From contig NZ_CP170339.1 in assembly GCF_042445055.1 (NCBI RefSeq), positions 3,081,866-3,145,865 of the forward strand: a DNA stretch of 64,000 nucleotides, in the 5' to 3' direction. The DNA comes from Falsihalocynthiibacter sp042445055 (GTDB lineage Bacteria > Pseudomonadota > Alphaproteobacteria > Rhodobacterales > Rhodobacteraceae). Under the pieces are notes generated by a model. That model saw only the letters and a list, made by a program, of their open reading frames with translations. It was not told the origin of the DNA and did not search any database. This document shows, in pieces, positions 27,093 through 35,387 of this stretch (the stretch's first letter is position 1; every line of letters starts with the position of its first letter). A program made the position numbers and the translations under genes.

Positions 27093-28023
27093 ATTGCCAA
27101 CCCTTTGGGCCGCCCTCGCGGTGTGGATTGCCAGTGCGAGCATCGCTTTCGCTCTCGAAGTTGCGGTAATTTCGGACACAAACGGTTCCTATGGCTCTAC
27201 AAAATATAGCAACCGCGTTTCCCAAGCGATTGAACGCATTATTCAGATCAAGCCCGACTTGGTGATCGCGACAGGTGACTTGGTGGCGGGGCAGCGAAAA
27301 CCTCTGCTCTCGCAAGCGGAAGTTGATGCGATGTGGACATCGTTTCACCGCACGGTCAGCGACCCACTCGCAAAGGCAGGCATACCGCTGGCCGTTACAC
27401 CCGGAAATCACGACGCCTCTGCTTACTCGGGCTTTGAGCGTGAACGCAAAATCTTCGCGGCCCAATGGAGTAAGCGTCGCCCTGCGGTGAAGTTCCTAGA
27501 TGATAAGGATTATCCATTCTTCTATGGGTTTGAGAAAGAAGGGACACTTTTTGTCTCTTATGATGCCACAACACTTGGGCCGCTTTCCGGCGATCAGATG
27601 CAGCGCCTCAAAGCGATGTCGAAGGGCTATAAGTCGATAGTTACCTTTAGCCACCTACCCCTATGGCCGTTTGCACAAGCACGGGAACGCGAAATAATCG
27701 GCGATACGACGCTCGACGCTCTTCAACGAGAAGTCGGGGTTTCGCTGCATTTATCCGGCCATCACCACGCCTATTATCCGGGCTGGAAGGATGGCGTGGC
27801 GTATGTTTCGCAGGCCTGCCTAGGTGGGGGCGCACGAAAACTGATCGGAACTTCGGGCACCTCTGAGCACAGCTTTACGATGCTCTCAATCGACGCGAAC
27901 GGCAATTACCGCGTCAAGGCGTTGCGCGCGCCGAATTACACAAGCGAGATTGACATAACAACACTTCCCCAATCCATCAAAACGCCCAAAGCGACCCTTA
28001 AACGGCTTGATCTGGCAAATTAG
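27049..28023 (+). CDS. Calcineurin-like metallophosphoesterase, exported
   Basis: 324 residues from the ATG at 27049 (AAGGAG 10 nt upstream, 44 bp overlap with the previous gene); an ATG at 27082 would give a tidier signal peptide (MRPKLPTLWAALAVWIASAS). The metal motifs run in order: 'VISDTNGSYGS' (D43, N45 where most relatives have DxH), 'ATGDLVAG', 'PGNHD' (N120, H121), 'TFSHLPLW' and 'SGHHHAYY'. The D-x-N first motif is seen in a branch of bacterial phosphoesterases. Probably periplasmic. Its stop overlaps the DUF4956 gene on the other strand by 4 bp. Confidence 0.87.
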   Translation: MGPLPPRKLTVMRPKLPTLWAALAVWIASASIAFALEVAVISDTNGSYGSTKYSNRVSQAIERIIQIKPDLVIATGDLVAGQRKPLLSQAEVDAMWTSFHRTVSDPLAKAGIPLAVTPGNHDASAYSGFERERKIFAAQWSKRRPAVKFLDDKDYPFFYGFEKEGTLFVSYDATTLGPLSGDQMQRLKAMSKGYKSIVTFSHLPLWPFAQAREREIIGDTTLDALQREVGVSLHLSGHHHAYYPGWKDGVAYVSQACLGGGARKLIGTSGTSEHSFTMLSIDANGNYRVKALRAPNYTSEIDITTLPQSIKTPKATLKRLDLAN

Positions 28024-28775
28024 AGATTCACTTTGTGGTCAATTTCCGCGGGAATTGCGGCGGATATTATTGTCTCTACCTTGGCTTCGTTCATGTGGCC
28101 CGAGATTTGGAACAATAGCGTGATCGCGGTTTTGCCAACGACGTGATGCTTGTTCACGAGTTGCCACTTTGCGTCTTGCGCGGTTTGTTCAAGATTCGCA
28201 CTCGCGGCAATAACTTCCTCCTCACTCGCACCTTTCAGGACAACCTCCACACCGCGTTGCCGCCAGCCAAGCCAGAGGAAACACCAAGTAAGCAGAGCCG
28301 TGAGCAGCGCAAGAATAGGCAGACCCATCCCGACCGAAAGCCCGAGAACCGTAACGATTATCATTTCAACTGTGTCTTGGGATTGATCCAGATTTGATCG
28401 AAACCGAAGAAGCGCGCCGATGCCAAAAATGACGAATCCAATGATATAGCCGTGCTGGATCACAAGGAAACCAACGGTCAAACCAACCAGCGCATAGAGG
28501 AAAAACAAGCGCGGCATTTCGATATCTGCAAGGGTTCTGCGCGATTTATGCCGTACCGGATGATACACGATCATCGCCGTAAGAAAAATCGTGAACAGCG
28601 CGTCTAGCGTGAACACCTTAAGCTCATCGAGGTTTTTGATTTGCGACCAACCGCCCCCCTGGAGGCTAATCGCGTTTTGAATGTTAACTGCCCCGTCGTC
28701 AGGAAGAAGTTGCGCCATCGCCGCACTCGGCAGCGCGCCCAATGCCATGAGCGCGCCGTATTTTGTTACTCTCAT
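28020..28775 (-). CDS. DUF4956 inner-membrane protein
   Basis: 251-residue protein: a signal-like hydrophobic start, then about four membrane helices between residues 55 and 165, with the family mark 'IFGIGALLRFRSNLDQ' and a soluble C-terminal domain (GASEEEVIAASANLEQ onward). DUF4956 proteins are often encoded beside VTC-type polyphosphate polymerases or CotH kinases. Neither is present here, but a kinase-like gene and a phosphoesterase gene are next door. Translated 3 bp after the lysozyme-inhibitor-like gene, so the two share a transcript. Confidence 0.78.
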   Translation of the reverse strand: MRVTKYGALMALGALPSAAMAQLLPDDGAVNIQNAISLQGGGWSQIKNLDELKVFTLDALFTIFLTAMIVYHPVRHKSRRTLADIEMPRLFFLYALVGLTVGFLVIQHGYIIGFVIFGIGALLRFRSNLDQSQDTVEMIIVTVLGLSVGMGLPILALLTALLTWCFLWLGWRQRGVEVVLKGASEEEVIAASANLEQTAQDAKWQLVNKHHVVGKTAITLLFQISGHMNEAKVETIISAAIPAEIDHKVNL

Positions 28776-28778
28776 TTA

Positions 28779-29702
28779 CTATCCAATCTCTTCCTTTTGG
28801 CACTTTAGGTCCGACTGCGTCGGCGTCGTAAGCATTGCCTCGTCCCCCTGCATCCAAAAGGTATACTCGCCCTCAAATGTCTCTCCGCGGTACTTTGCGC
28901 CAGAGCCTGTGGGTTCAAGAGCCGGAATGACCCACTTATCATTCCACCGCAGCGAAATCATCGGAACGTCAGAGTTCACGGCAACCATCGAAACGCCCGC
29001 ATCCAAGCCCTCGCAGATATATGCGAACGGCCCCGAAGAGATGCCCGCGTCATCTTCACTGCGTGCATCGAAATAACCTGTACGAAGATCATCGATACGC
29101 TGGACATAACTCTTGGCGATACAAGTATTCAGATCATCGGAGGATTTCCAACATTCGTCGCGCCCCTTAATCCAGCCGCGCTGCATTGCGCGCAGCTCAG
29201 CCAGTCGATCTTTGCCGGTGTTCTTCCCATGCCGCGCAAGGTCGTAAAGACGCGCAAGTTCAACATCCAGCCGTGCCAAATTTGGGTCCGAGCACACGGC
29301 CTCCTCGGCGCTATTTGATGCCTTGCCACAATCGAATGCCGGCGCAACGCTTGCTTGTGCACTTTCGACCAAATACCGCCCCGCGGACCAACCCGTAACA
29401 CCGTTGTATTCAACTTGGCACCAACGGTCATGCTTGGCCGCATCGCGTTCTTCGTCGGTTGCTGCTGTCCACTCTTCGAAGGAAAGTCCGCCCTCGCACC
29501 CAAGGTTCCGTATACCCGTTGCGTTCGGGGGAATCTTTCCGACAATAGAGTCGGACGCACTTGGCCCCGCGCGCATGTTCAACACATCCTCAGAGGCAAC
29601 ACCCTCAACCATAAAATAATCCGGACCGTCGGCCTCTGCATGACCAACCGCTGGAAACGAAATAATCGCCGCCACAATTGCAGCCAAAAAAGTTTTCTGC
29701 AT
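28779..29702 (-). CDS. SH3 - LprI - MliC domain fusion (lysozyme-inhibitor-like)
   Basis: 307-residue exported protein (signal peptide ends near GHA/EAD). Domain 1, about residues 30-112, is a bacterial SH3 domain ('VLNMRAGPSASDSIVGKIP' to 'VTGWSAGRYL'). Domain 2, about 123-212, has the LprI pattern: 'DCGKASNSAEEAVCSDPNLARLD' (in part), 'RGWIKGRDECW', 'CIAKSYVQRIDDLR'. Domain 3, about 225-303, looks like MliC: 'YICEGL', 'VSMVAVNSDVPMISL', 'GAKYRG', 'FWMQGDEAML' and a closing 'LKC'. Both latter domains are known as lysozyme-inhibitor families. First gene of a two-gene unit with DUF4956. Confidence 0.8.
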   Translation of the reverse strand: MQKTFLAAIVAAIISFPAVGHAEADGPDYFMVEGVASEDVLNMRAGPSASDSIVGKIPPNATGIRNLGCEGGLSFEEWTAATDEERDAAKHDRWCQVEYNGVTGWSAGRYLVESAQASVAPAFDCGKASNSAEEAVCSDPNLARLDVELARLYDLARHGKNTGKDRLAELRAMQRGWIKGRDECWKSSDDLNTCIAKSYVQRIDDLRTGYFDARSEDDAGISSGPFAYICEGLDAGVSMVAVNSDVPMISLRWNDKWVIPALEPTGSGAKYRGETFEGEYTFWMQGDEAMLTTPTQSDLKCQKEEIG

Positions 29703-29762
29703 GTCGACCTCCTTTTCAATGTAAGCCTATCTTAGAAGGTTAATTGATCAAGGCTTTTCACC

Positions 29763-30662
29763 ATGACCACGCAAAATACGAGGAGCTATCTCACGAAATG
29801 GAAGAAAAGCGTGATGCTGGCAGTAATCGCCTTCTGCGTAGTGGCGCAGCTTGCTATGGCACAAGACAATTCGACCCTACGATTTATCGAAAAGCACAAA
29901 ATATATGATGGCTCGAACGGCTTCAAAGAACCCTCGGGCTTGGCGTTCAGAGCGGGGGAGCTTTTGTCCGTTAGTGACAACGCGGGAGCGATTTACACGT
30001 TAGACGCCGAAGGCTCCATAAACGAAAAGGCATCGTTCGAAATACCCGCCAAAGACCTCGAAGGAATTACGCTGCTTGATGACGATATAGCGCTTGTGGT
30101 GGAGGAAGAGCGCACCAGGGTACTAACCGTCAACCTTGTTAAGCGCCGCGTCATCGCGGAAACATCGCTCTCCGATATGACGGGTGCCGACCGAGTGGCA
30201 GCATTGCGCACGAACACACCAAAGAACAAAAGCCTAGAAGGTATCACGGTTGATCGATCAAACGGTGTCATCTACGTCGTTACCGAGGCCGAACCGCGCC
30301 TTCTGTTAAGCATCGCACCTGATCTATCAGAAATAATGGACATTTGGCTCCTAAGTGAGCAGGTGGGCTTCTCCGTCGAGGGGATTGAAGATAGCGCACT
30401 GGATGTATCAGGCATCACGGTCTCACCGAGCACCGGAAACCTATGGATTGTCAGTGATCAAGCGCGAACACTGTTTGAGTTCAACCTTACAAATTCAAAG
30501 ACAAAGAGCTACCCACTTAAATACCAAAACCATGGCAAAACTTACCAAATCAAGCACGCTGAAGGCATCGCAATCGATCCTGAAGAACGCCGGATATATA
30601 TCGTGAACGATGATGGGAAAGACTCGCATCTTTATGGTTTCGCTCTACCAACCTCCCCATAA
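29763..30662 (+). CDS. SdiA-regulated/esterase-like-phytase-type propeller, exported
   Basis: 299-residue protein. The N-terminal hydrophobic segment (residues 17-33, VMLAVIAFCVVAQLAMA) is a signal peptide with a long basic n-region. The rest is a beta-propeller with repeated 'EPSGLAFRAGELLSVSDN', 'DLEGITLLDDDIALVVEE', 'SLEGITVDRSNGVIYVVTE', 'DVSGITVSPSTGNLWIVSD' and 'HAEGIAIDPEERRIYIVND'. This matches the SdiA-regulated (YjiK) group. The acidic loops may bind calcium. Divergent from the SH3-LprI-MliC gene across a 60 bp gap. Confidence 0.82.
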   Translation: MTTQNTRSYLTKWKKSVMLAVIAFCVVAQLAMAQDNSTLRFIEKHKIYDGSNGFKEPSGLAFRAGELLSVSDNAGAIYTLDAEGSINEKASFEIPAKDLEGITLLDDDIALVVEEERTRVLTVNLVKRRVIAETSLSDMTGADRVAALRTNTPKNKSLEGITVDRSNGVIYVVTEAEPRLLLSIAPDLSEIMDIWLLSEQVGFSVEGIEDSALDVSGITVSPSTGNLWIVSDQARTLFEFNLTNSKTKSYPLKYQNHGKTYQIKHAEGIAIDPEERRIYIVNDDGKDSHLYGFALPTSP

Positions 30663-30754
30663 TTTTCTTGATGGAAAAGGGGCAACATGCTGAGATGCGT
30701 CAGACTTTAATAAAATCAGGCGCTTAAACAACCATCATACAGGGATCTTATCTT

Positions 30755-31150
30755 ATGCTCACAGCTATTCGAACCGTTCTCTCGAAGTACGCGACTTTCA
30801 CAGGTCGTGCCACGCGATCGGAGTTTTGGTGGTGGGTTCTCGCATTTATGATTTTGCTCCTTGTAACCAATCTAATTGACCGCGCATTATTCGGCGCACC
30901 CGTCATCGAAGACGCGTCGCCGAGTGTCAGAACACAACCTGTCTCGACGCTGGCTGCTATTGCTCTCTTTATTCCGCATCTCGCCGTGAGTGTTCGTAGG
31001 CTACACGATATCAGCAAATCCGGATGGTGGTTGCTGATCAGCCTCGTTCCAATCGTCGGCGCCTTGGTTCTACTGTACTTTTACACGCGCCCGAGTGATG
31101 CTGGCAGCAATGATTTCGGCGCCCCAAACCCCCTACCCGCCGACGGCTAG
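30755..31150 (+). CDS. DUF805 membrane protein
   Basis: 131-residue inner-membrane protein of the DUF805 (YhaH-like) family: 'YATFTGRATRSEFWWWVLA' at the N-terminus, a first hydrophobic helix, 'LAVSVRRLHDISKSGWWLLI' and two more helices, and a G/P-rich tail (GSNDFGAPNPLP). Function unknown in any bacterium. It ends 11 bp from the convergent fliP stop, with no visible terminator between. Confidence 0.88.
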   Translation: MLTAIRTVLSKYATFTGRATRSEFWWWVLAFMILLLVTNLIDRALFGAPVIEDASPSVRTQPVSTLAAIALFIPHLAVSVRRLHDISKSGWWLLISLVPIVGALVLLYFYTRPSDAGSNDFGAPNPLPADG

Positions 31151-31161
31151 TGGTGTTTGCA

Positions 31162-31905
31162 CTAAAAGTATCCTCGCACCAGCGCGGATGAAATAAGTGT
31201 CCAGCCATCGGCAACTACGAAAAACGCGAGCTTGAATGGCAGTGAAACAACGGCTGGGGGCACCATCATCATCCCCATCGACATCAAGACGGCTGCGACC
31301 ACCAAATCAATGATGAGAAACGGCAGAAACACCAAGAAGCCAATCTCAAAGGCGCGCTCTATCTCGGACAATAGGAATGATGGCACCAAGAGAGACAGAG
31401 GATGCTCTGACGCGGTTTCGCCCAATACCGCTTCCGGTCGTAGCGCGGCGAGTTCGTTGAAAGTCTCAGGATCAATACGGGCGGCCATAAATATCCGGAA
31501 CGGAGCTAGTGTTCTGGAGAACGCTTCCTCCACCGAGATGCTTTCTTGGACGAGAGGCTCTAGCCCGTTCAGCCAAGCCTCCGAGAATACTGGTTCCATC
31601 ACGAAGTACGTCAGGAATAAAGCCAAACTTACAATCAACATATTTGGCGGAGATTGCTGAAGGCCAATCGCCTGACGCAGGATCGACAATACCGTGACAA
31701 TGAATGGAAAGCACGTCACCATGATCGCAAGGCCCGGGACGATACTTAGCACGGTAATTAGTGCGATGAGCTGAATGCTGCGCGCAGCGATCGAGCTGTC
31801 ATCACCCAACGAAATCGAAAGCTCCTGAGCGGCCGCGATTTGTGGCCAAATGAGTAAGATTCCGACTGTGGTTAATACTCTGATGAACAGCATGCTAACG
31901 GCCAT
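31162..31905 (-). CDS. fliP: Flagellar export gate protein FliP
   Basis: 247-residue core component of the flagellar type III export gate. A cleavable-type N-terminal segment (LLIWPQIAAAQ) is followed by four membrane helices; FliP signatures are 'LSIVPGLAIMVTCFPFIVTV' and 'FEIGFLVFLPFLIIDLVVA'. I start at the ATG at 31905, which overlaps the fliN stop by 11 bp; an upstream TTG at 31917 is also open. Last gene of the fliF-fliH-fliN-fliP unit. Confidence 0.95.
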   Translation of the reverse strand: MAVSMLFIRVLTTVGILLIWPQIAAAQELSISLGDDSSIAARSIQLIALITVLSIVPGLAIMVTCFPFIVTVLSILRQAIGLQQSPPNMLIVSLALFLTYFVMEPVFSEAWLNGLEPLVQESISVEEAFSRTLAPFRIFMAARIDPETFNELAALRPEAVLGETASEHPLSLLVPSFLLSEIERAFEIGFLVFLPFLIIDLVVAAVLMSMGMMMVPPAVVSLPFKLAFFVVADGWTLISSALVRGYF

Positions 31906-32176
31906 TGCGGATATCAACGACTTCGGTCAATCGAACTGCCAGTTGCCCTGTTTTTTCCCCATCGAGTTCGACAAGTTCCCCTTTCGCCAGAAGCCGATCA
32001 CCGACAAATAGCTCCACCGGCTCATCGATTTTGCGATCCAACTCGAGGACAGCGTTTTGCCCCATCGTCAGCAAATCTTTGATCAGAGGCCGTGCCTTTC
32101 CCACAGCAACCGTTATTGTAACGGGAACATTGGAGAACGGGTTCGCTCCCATTTCGCTCGCAGAATACTCATCCAT
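31895..32176 (-). CDS. fliN: Flagellar C-ring protein FliN
   Basis: 93-residue SpoA-domain protein: 'NVPVTITVAVGKARPLIKDL', 'VLELDRKIDEPVELFVGDRL' and 'GQLAVRLTEVVD' are the FliN/SpoA motifs. Start at the ATG at 32176, with GAGG 9 nt upstream and an 8 bp overlap with fliH; an ATG five codons earlier is the alternative. It forms the base of the switch complex with FliM, which is not in this window. Confidence 0.92.
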   Translation of the reverse strand: MDEYSASEMGANPFSNVPVTITVAVGKARPLIKDLLTMGQNAVLELDRKIDEPVELFVGDRLLAKGELVELDGEKTGQLAVRLTEVVDIRNGR

Positions 32177-32771
32177 GTGCTGGGACCTCATCAGTTATTT
32201 CAAAAAATCCGGCAAGCGCCTCGGAAAACCCGTCTAGAACGGAGTCCAGATCAACCAACCGTTCACTCTCGCCCAGTCTGATAAGTGCCTGGTCTTCGCC
32301 CAATGTCGGATCTTCCACTACGCTAAGCGGCAAATAATTAACCTCGTTGCAAAGGTGTTTGAGAGCTGCAGTGCTATCCGGTGAAACCGTAATCAATACG
32401 GGGACTTCGCTATTGTTTTTCGAAAGCTCCATGATGTCATCGCAAATGATTTGCCCAAGTGACTCTCTGGCAATTTGAGGCAGAACACTTGTCAGCATGC
32501 CCCGAATGATCGGCTCCCACGACTTCACGATTGCGGCGCGTGCCTCATAATAGGTAAAGGACAGATCCCTCAGATTACGCGCGAACTCGGCGGATATTTT
32601 ATCTTGATCTGCGACGCTTGAAGCTACTGAATCTTCCCAGCCAGCCTTGTAACCCTGCTCGAACGCTTCGAGACGCGCGTCTTCGATCACGGATGAATCT
32701 GGTTGCTCCTTGATGATGGCAGGTTGGCCTTTACTGCCTTCAAACACTTCAAGTCGAAACGGACTGGACAC
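32169..32771 (-). CDS. fliH: FliH-like flagellar assembly protein
   Basis: 200-residue soluble protein with a helical N-terminal half (EDARLEAFEQGYKAGWEDSV, a GxxxG-like region) and a C-terminal domain as in FliH/HrpE ('ESLGQIICDDIMEL', 'VLITVSPDSTAALKHL', 'LIRLGESERLVDLDSVLDGF'). FliH holds the ATPase FliI near the gate. Start is GTG at 32771, sharing one base with the fliF stop (TAGTG). Confidence 0.85.
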   Translation of the reverse strand: MSSPFRLEVFEGSKGQPAIIKEQPDSSVIEDARLEAFEQGYKAGWEDSVASSVADQDKISAEFARNLRDLSFTYYEARAAIVKSWEPIIRGMLTSVLPQIARESLGQIICDDIMELSKNNSEVPVLITVSPDSTAALKHLCNEVNYLPLSVVEDPTLGEDQALIRLGESERLVDLDSVLDGFSEALAGFFEITDEVPAHG

Positions 32772-34405
32772 TAAACTGTCTCCTCATCTTCCATCCAACT
32801 TTTCAAGGTCGCGACTGTTTCTTCTTGGCGCTCCTTAATCATCTCTCGTAGCCTTGCGACAGGGTCATCAGAAACGGGCCCCGCAAATCCATCCGCCATT
32901 GGGAGTGCGGGTAAATCACCGAGCTCAGGGAGATCAAAATCTGTGACCGTTGCGGGATGAGGAAAATCCGACGTGTCAATCTCACCGTTTAGAGCTTGTG
33001 CCTCTGCCTCCTGAAAATCTGGTAATGGCGGAGCGATTGCCGCTTGCTCGAGCTGCGGCACTGAACGTCCAACAAGTAGAGGCCGCACTACGAATAGACC
33101 CAAGATCAACGCGACCGCGCTCACTACCAGCAACTGAATGATCGACATCATGTCCAACTCAACTGGCGAGGAAATAGACGCATCCGCAAGTTCACCCAAT
33201 TGGTCGATAGGCTCGAATGCCATTGACTTGATGGTCATGATGTCACCACGCGCTTCGTCAAAACCAACGCTTGAGGCGACCAAATCTCCGAGCGCGGCGA
33301 GTTCTTCATCACTTCGCAGCGCGAACTCCTCCTCGCCAGCCGCATTTATCGAGCGAACACCGTCCACAAGAACAGCAACGGTGAGCCTTTTGACCGCCCC
33401 CGGAGTGCGAATAATCTCTCGTTTCACTTCGGAAACTTCGTAGTTCGTGCGCTCGCGAATCTCATTATTTTGGCTTGAGCTCATGTCATTTTGCGCAGCA
33501 GCATCCCCATCCGGCAGGTTGCTTGCGACTGTCACGCCGCCTGAACCACTTTCGTTCGCATTCGTTGAACGCTCTTCAGTGTCTGTACTGATCGCGACAC
33601 GGGAGTCTGGATCAAAGGTGCGTTCAAAGATGGATTCGCGGTCTGTTTGGGTCTCGACGTTAATCTCGACAATCGCCTTACCAACGCCGACGCGGGCTTC
33701 TAATATTCGCTCGACACTTCGGCGTAGCTCCGCAGCCTTGTCGGCAGTATGCCCATTCGCCGCAAACTCATCGCCCCCGACCACGACGCCCGCCCTGCCG
33801 TCAATTATAGTGACGCTTTCCGGATCCAGCCCTGCGACAGCAGACGCCACGAGGTATTTGAGTGCCCGCGCATTTGTTGCGTTAATTGCGGCCGCATTTC
33901 CCGAAACCGTGACCGAAGCACTAAGTTCGGTATTCTTTTGAAACGGGCTTGAAGACGTATTTGATAGGTGAACGCGCGCGGACTGAATATTTGGATTGGC
34001 AAGAATTGTACGCGCCAATTCTCCCTCTTTTGCCCGCCAGTACGCCGCATCAAACATTTGCGATGTCGTGCCAAATCCCGTCAGGGAATCGAGAAGTTCA
34101 TAGCCCTGCGCGCCGTTGGCTGGGAGCCCTTCTGCCGCAAGCATCATTCGTAACTCATCACGCTGAGCGGCGTCGACATAAATCGCCTCTCCACGCACTT
34201 CATAATTTGCGTTCTTCTGCTCAAGTGCCGCAACAACTTCGCCAGCAGCGCTCCCGTCCATACCCGCATACAACAAGCTCATCTTCGGCGTCGACGCGAT
34301 TTTTGACATCGCGAGAATTGCAACGAACATTATCGCAGTCGCACCGATAATAAGAATGCGGCGTGTCGTATTCAGGGAGTTCCAAACAGACGAGAGCTGT
34401 TGCAC
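32771..34405 (-). CDS. fliF: Flagellar MS-ring protein FliF
   Basis: 544-residue MS-ring/collar protein. Helix 1 is near residues 17-34; the YscJ/FliF ring domains follow ('KMSLLYAGMDGSAAGEVVAA', 'ARVHLSNTSSSPFQKN', 'ALKYLVASAVAGLDPESVTI'); helix 2 is near residues 425-445. The acidic C-terminal tail 'ARLREMIKERQEETVATLKS' is the FliG-binding region. First gene of fliF-fliH-fliN-fliP and divergent from fliL across a region with a CtrA-like site. Confidence 0.96.
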   Translation of the reverse strand: MQQLSSVWNSLNTTRRILIIGATAIMFVAILAMSKIASTPKMSLLYAGMDGSAAGEVVAALEQKNANYEVRGEAIYVDAAQRDELRMMLAAEGLPANGAQGYELLDSLTGFGTTSQMFDAAYWRAKEGELARTILANPNIQSARVHLSNTSSSPFQKNTELSASVTVSGNAAAINATNARALKYLVASAVAGLDPESVTIIDGRAGVVVGGDEFAANGHTADKAAELRRSVERILEARVGVGKAIVEINVETQTDRESIFERTFDPDSRVAISTDTEERSTNANESGSGGVTVASNLPDGDAAAQNDMSSSQNNEIRERTNYEVSEVKREIIRTPGAVKRLTVAVLVDGVRSINAAGEEEFALRSDEELAALGDLVASSVGFDEARGDIMTIKSMAFEPIDQLGELADASISSPVELDMMSIIQLLVVSAVALILGLFVVRPLLVGRSVPQLEQAAIAPPLPDFQEAEAQALNGEIDTSDFPHPATVTDFDLPELGDLPALPMADGFAGPVSDDPVARLREMIKERQEETVATLKSWMEDEETV

Positions 34406-34467
34406 GATGTTATTCCTCTGTTCTTGGCTTCTGCCACTTCAATAAAAGTGACTTTCGCCGAACAGCC

Positions 34468-34482
34468 TTAACAATCGGTTAG
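34468..34482. promoter_or_regulatory. CtrA-like site between fliF and fliL
   Basis: TTAA-CAATCGG-TTAG, one mismatch from the TTAA-N7-TTAA full CtrA site. It lies 62 bp before fliF and 46 bp before fliL. In many alphaproteobacteria CtrA drives flagellar genes; direct binding here is inferred. Confidence 0.4.
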
Positions 34483-34528
34483 TTTTCATCGGTCTATAAC
34501 GATGTTGTTGAAACTAATCGGTGAACAT

Positions 34529-35017
34529 ATGTCGGACGCTACGATCTCGAACGCAGGAATCAATTCCCGAAGGATCTCAAAGAAAGCCCTGTTACTAGGG
34601 CTATTTCTCTTCCTTGCGAGCGGTGGAATAGGCTTTGCGGTGGTTCAGCTCGGTATTTTTCCACTCGAGTCCGCCGCAACAAAAGCCACTCATAAAGAGC
34701 AGATAGACGAACTACCGCGAATCGCTTTTGTTCCGCTTGACCCACTTATTATTTCGCTCGGGGGTACAGGTAAGTCCAAACATCTTCGCTTTTCCGCCCA
34801 GCTCGAAGTTGAGCCCGAATACATTAAAGACGTTGAGAATTTACGACCGAGAATCGTAGATATGCTTAACAGTTATCTTAGGGCTGTTCGGCCCTCCGAT
34901 CTTGAAGAGCCCACCGCACTCATCATGCTTCGAGCGCAAATGCTTCGGCGCATCAACATTGTTACAGGAGAGGGGCGCGTGCGCGACCTTCTTATCATGG
35001 AATTTGTGCTCAACTAG
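34529..35017 (+). CDS. fliL: Flagellar basal-body-associated protein FliL
   Basis: 162-residue single-pass protein: short cytoplasmic tail, membrane helix at about residues 20-40 (ALLLGLFLFLASGGIGFAVV), then a periplasmic FliL domain ('AFVPLDPLIISLGG', 'HLRFSAQLEVEPEYIKDVEN', 'LRPRIVDMLNSYLRAV', 'VRDLLIMEFVLN'). Start at the ATG at 34529 rather than nine codons earlier, giving a normal tail. FliL rings the stator. First gene of the fliL-motA-flhA unit; a second FliL-type gene is at 45786. Confidence 0.92.
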   Translation: MSDATISNAGINSRRISKKALLLGLFLFLASGGIGFAVVQLGIFPLESAATKATHKEQIDELPRIAFVPLDPLIISLGGTGKSKHLRFSAQLEVEPEYIKDVENLRPRIVDMLNSYLRAVRPSDLEEPTALIMLRAQMLRRINIVTGEGRVRDLLIMEFVLN

Positions 35018-35026
35018 GAGGGGCAG

Positions 35027-35383
35027 ATGGCTCTTATCGCAGATATATTGTTGATTTCTGGTGCGTTGGGCGCGGCGATTTATTGCCTCGTTCTTTCAAA
35101 AAGATTGAACAAGTTTAACGATCTAGAAAAGGGCGTGGGAGGCGCAGTAGCACTCATGTCCGCACAGGTCGATGGCATGACCAAGACCCTCGCCCAAGCC
35201 CAAAATGCAGCGAAAGAATCGACGGCATCGCTCACGGAGTTAACCCAACGCGCGGAAAAATCTGCGCAGCATCTTGAGCTGCTGGTCGCGTCACTTCACG
35301 ACATCCCGCAGGAAACCACGCCAAATCAAGCGCCGGCTTCGGAAGCCACCCCATTTCTGCGTCATCGTGAGACAAGAGGGTAG
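35027..35383 (+). CDS. DUF6468-type flagellar cluster protein
   Basis: 118-residue protein: one membrane helix (residues 3-23), then a long helical coiled-coil region (about 35-92, 'GMTKTLAQAQNAAKESTASL') and a disordered tail. Such proteins sit between fliL and motE in Rhodobacteraceae flagellar clusters. No function is established. 9 bp after fliL and 4 bp before the MotE-like gene. Confidence 0.75.
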   Translation: MALIADILLISGALGAAIYCLVLSKRLNKFNDLEKGVGGAVALMSAQVDGMTKTLAQAQNAAKESTASLTELTQRAEKSAQHLELLVASLHDIPQETTPNQAPASEATPFLRHRETRG

Positions 35384-35387
35384 AGCC

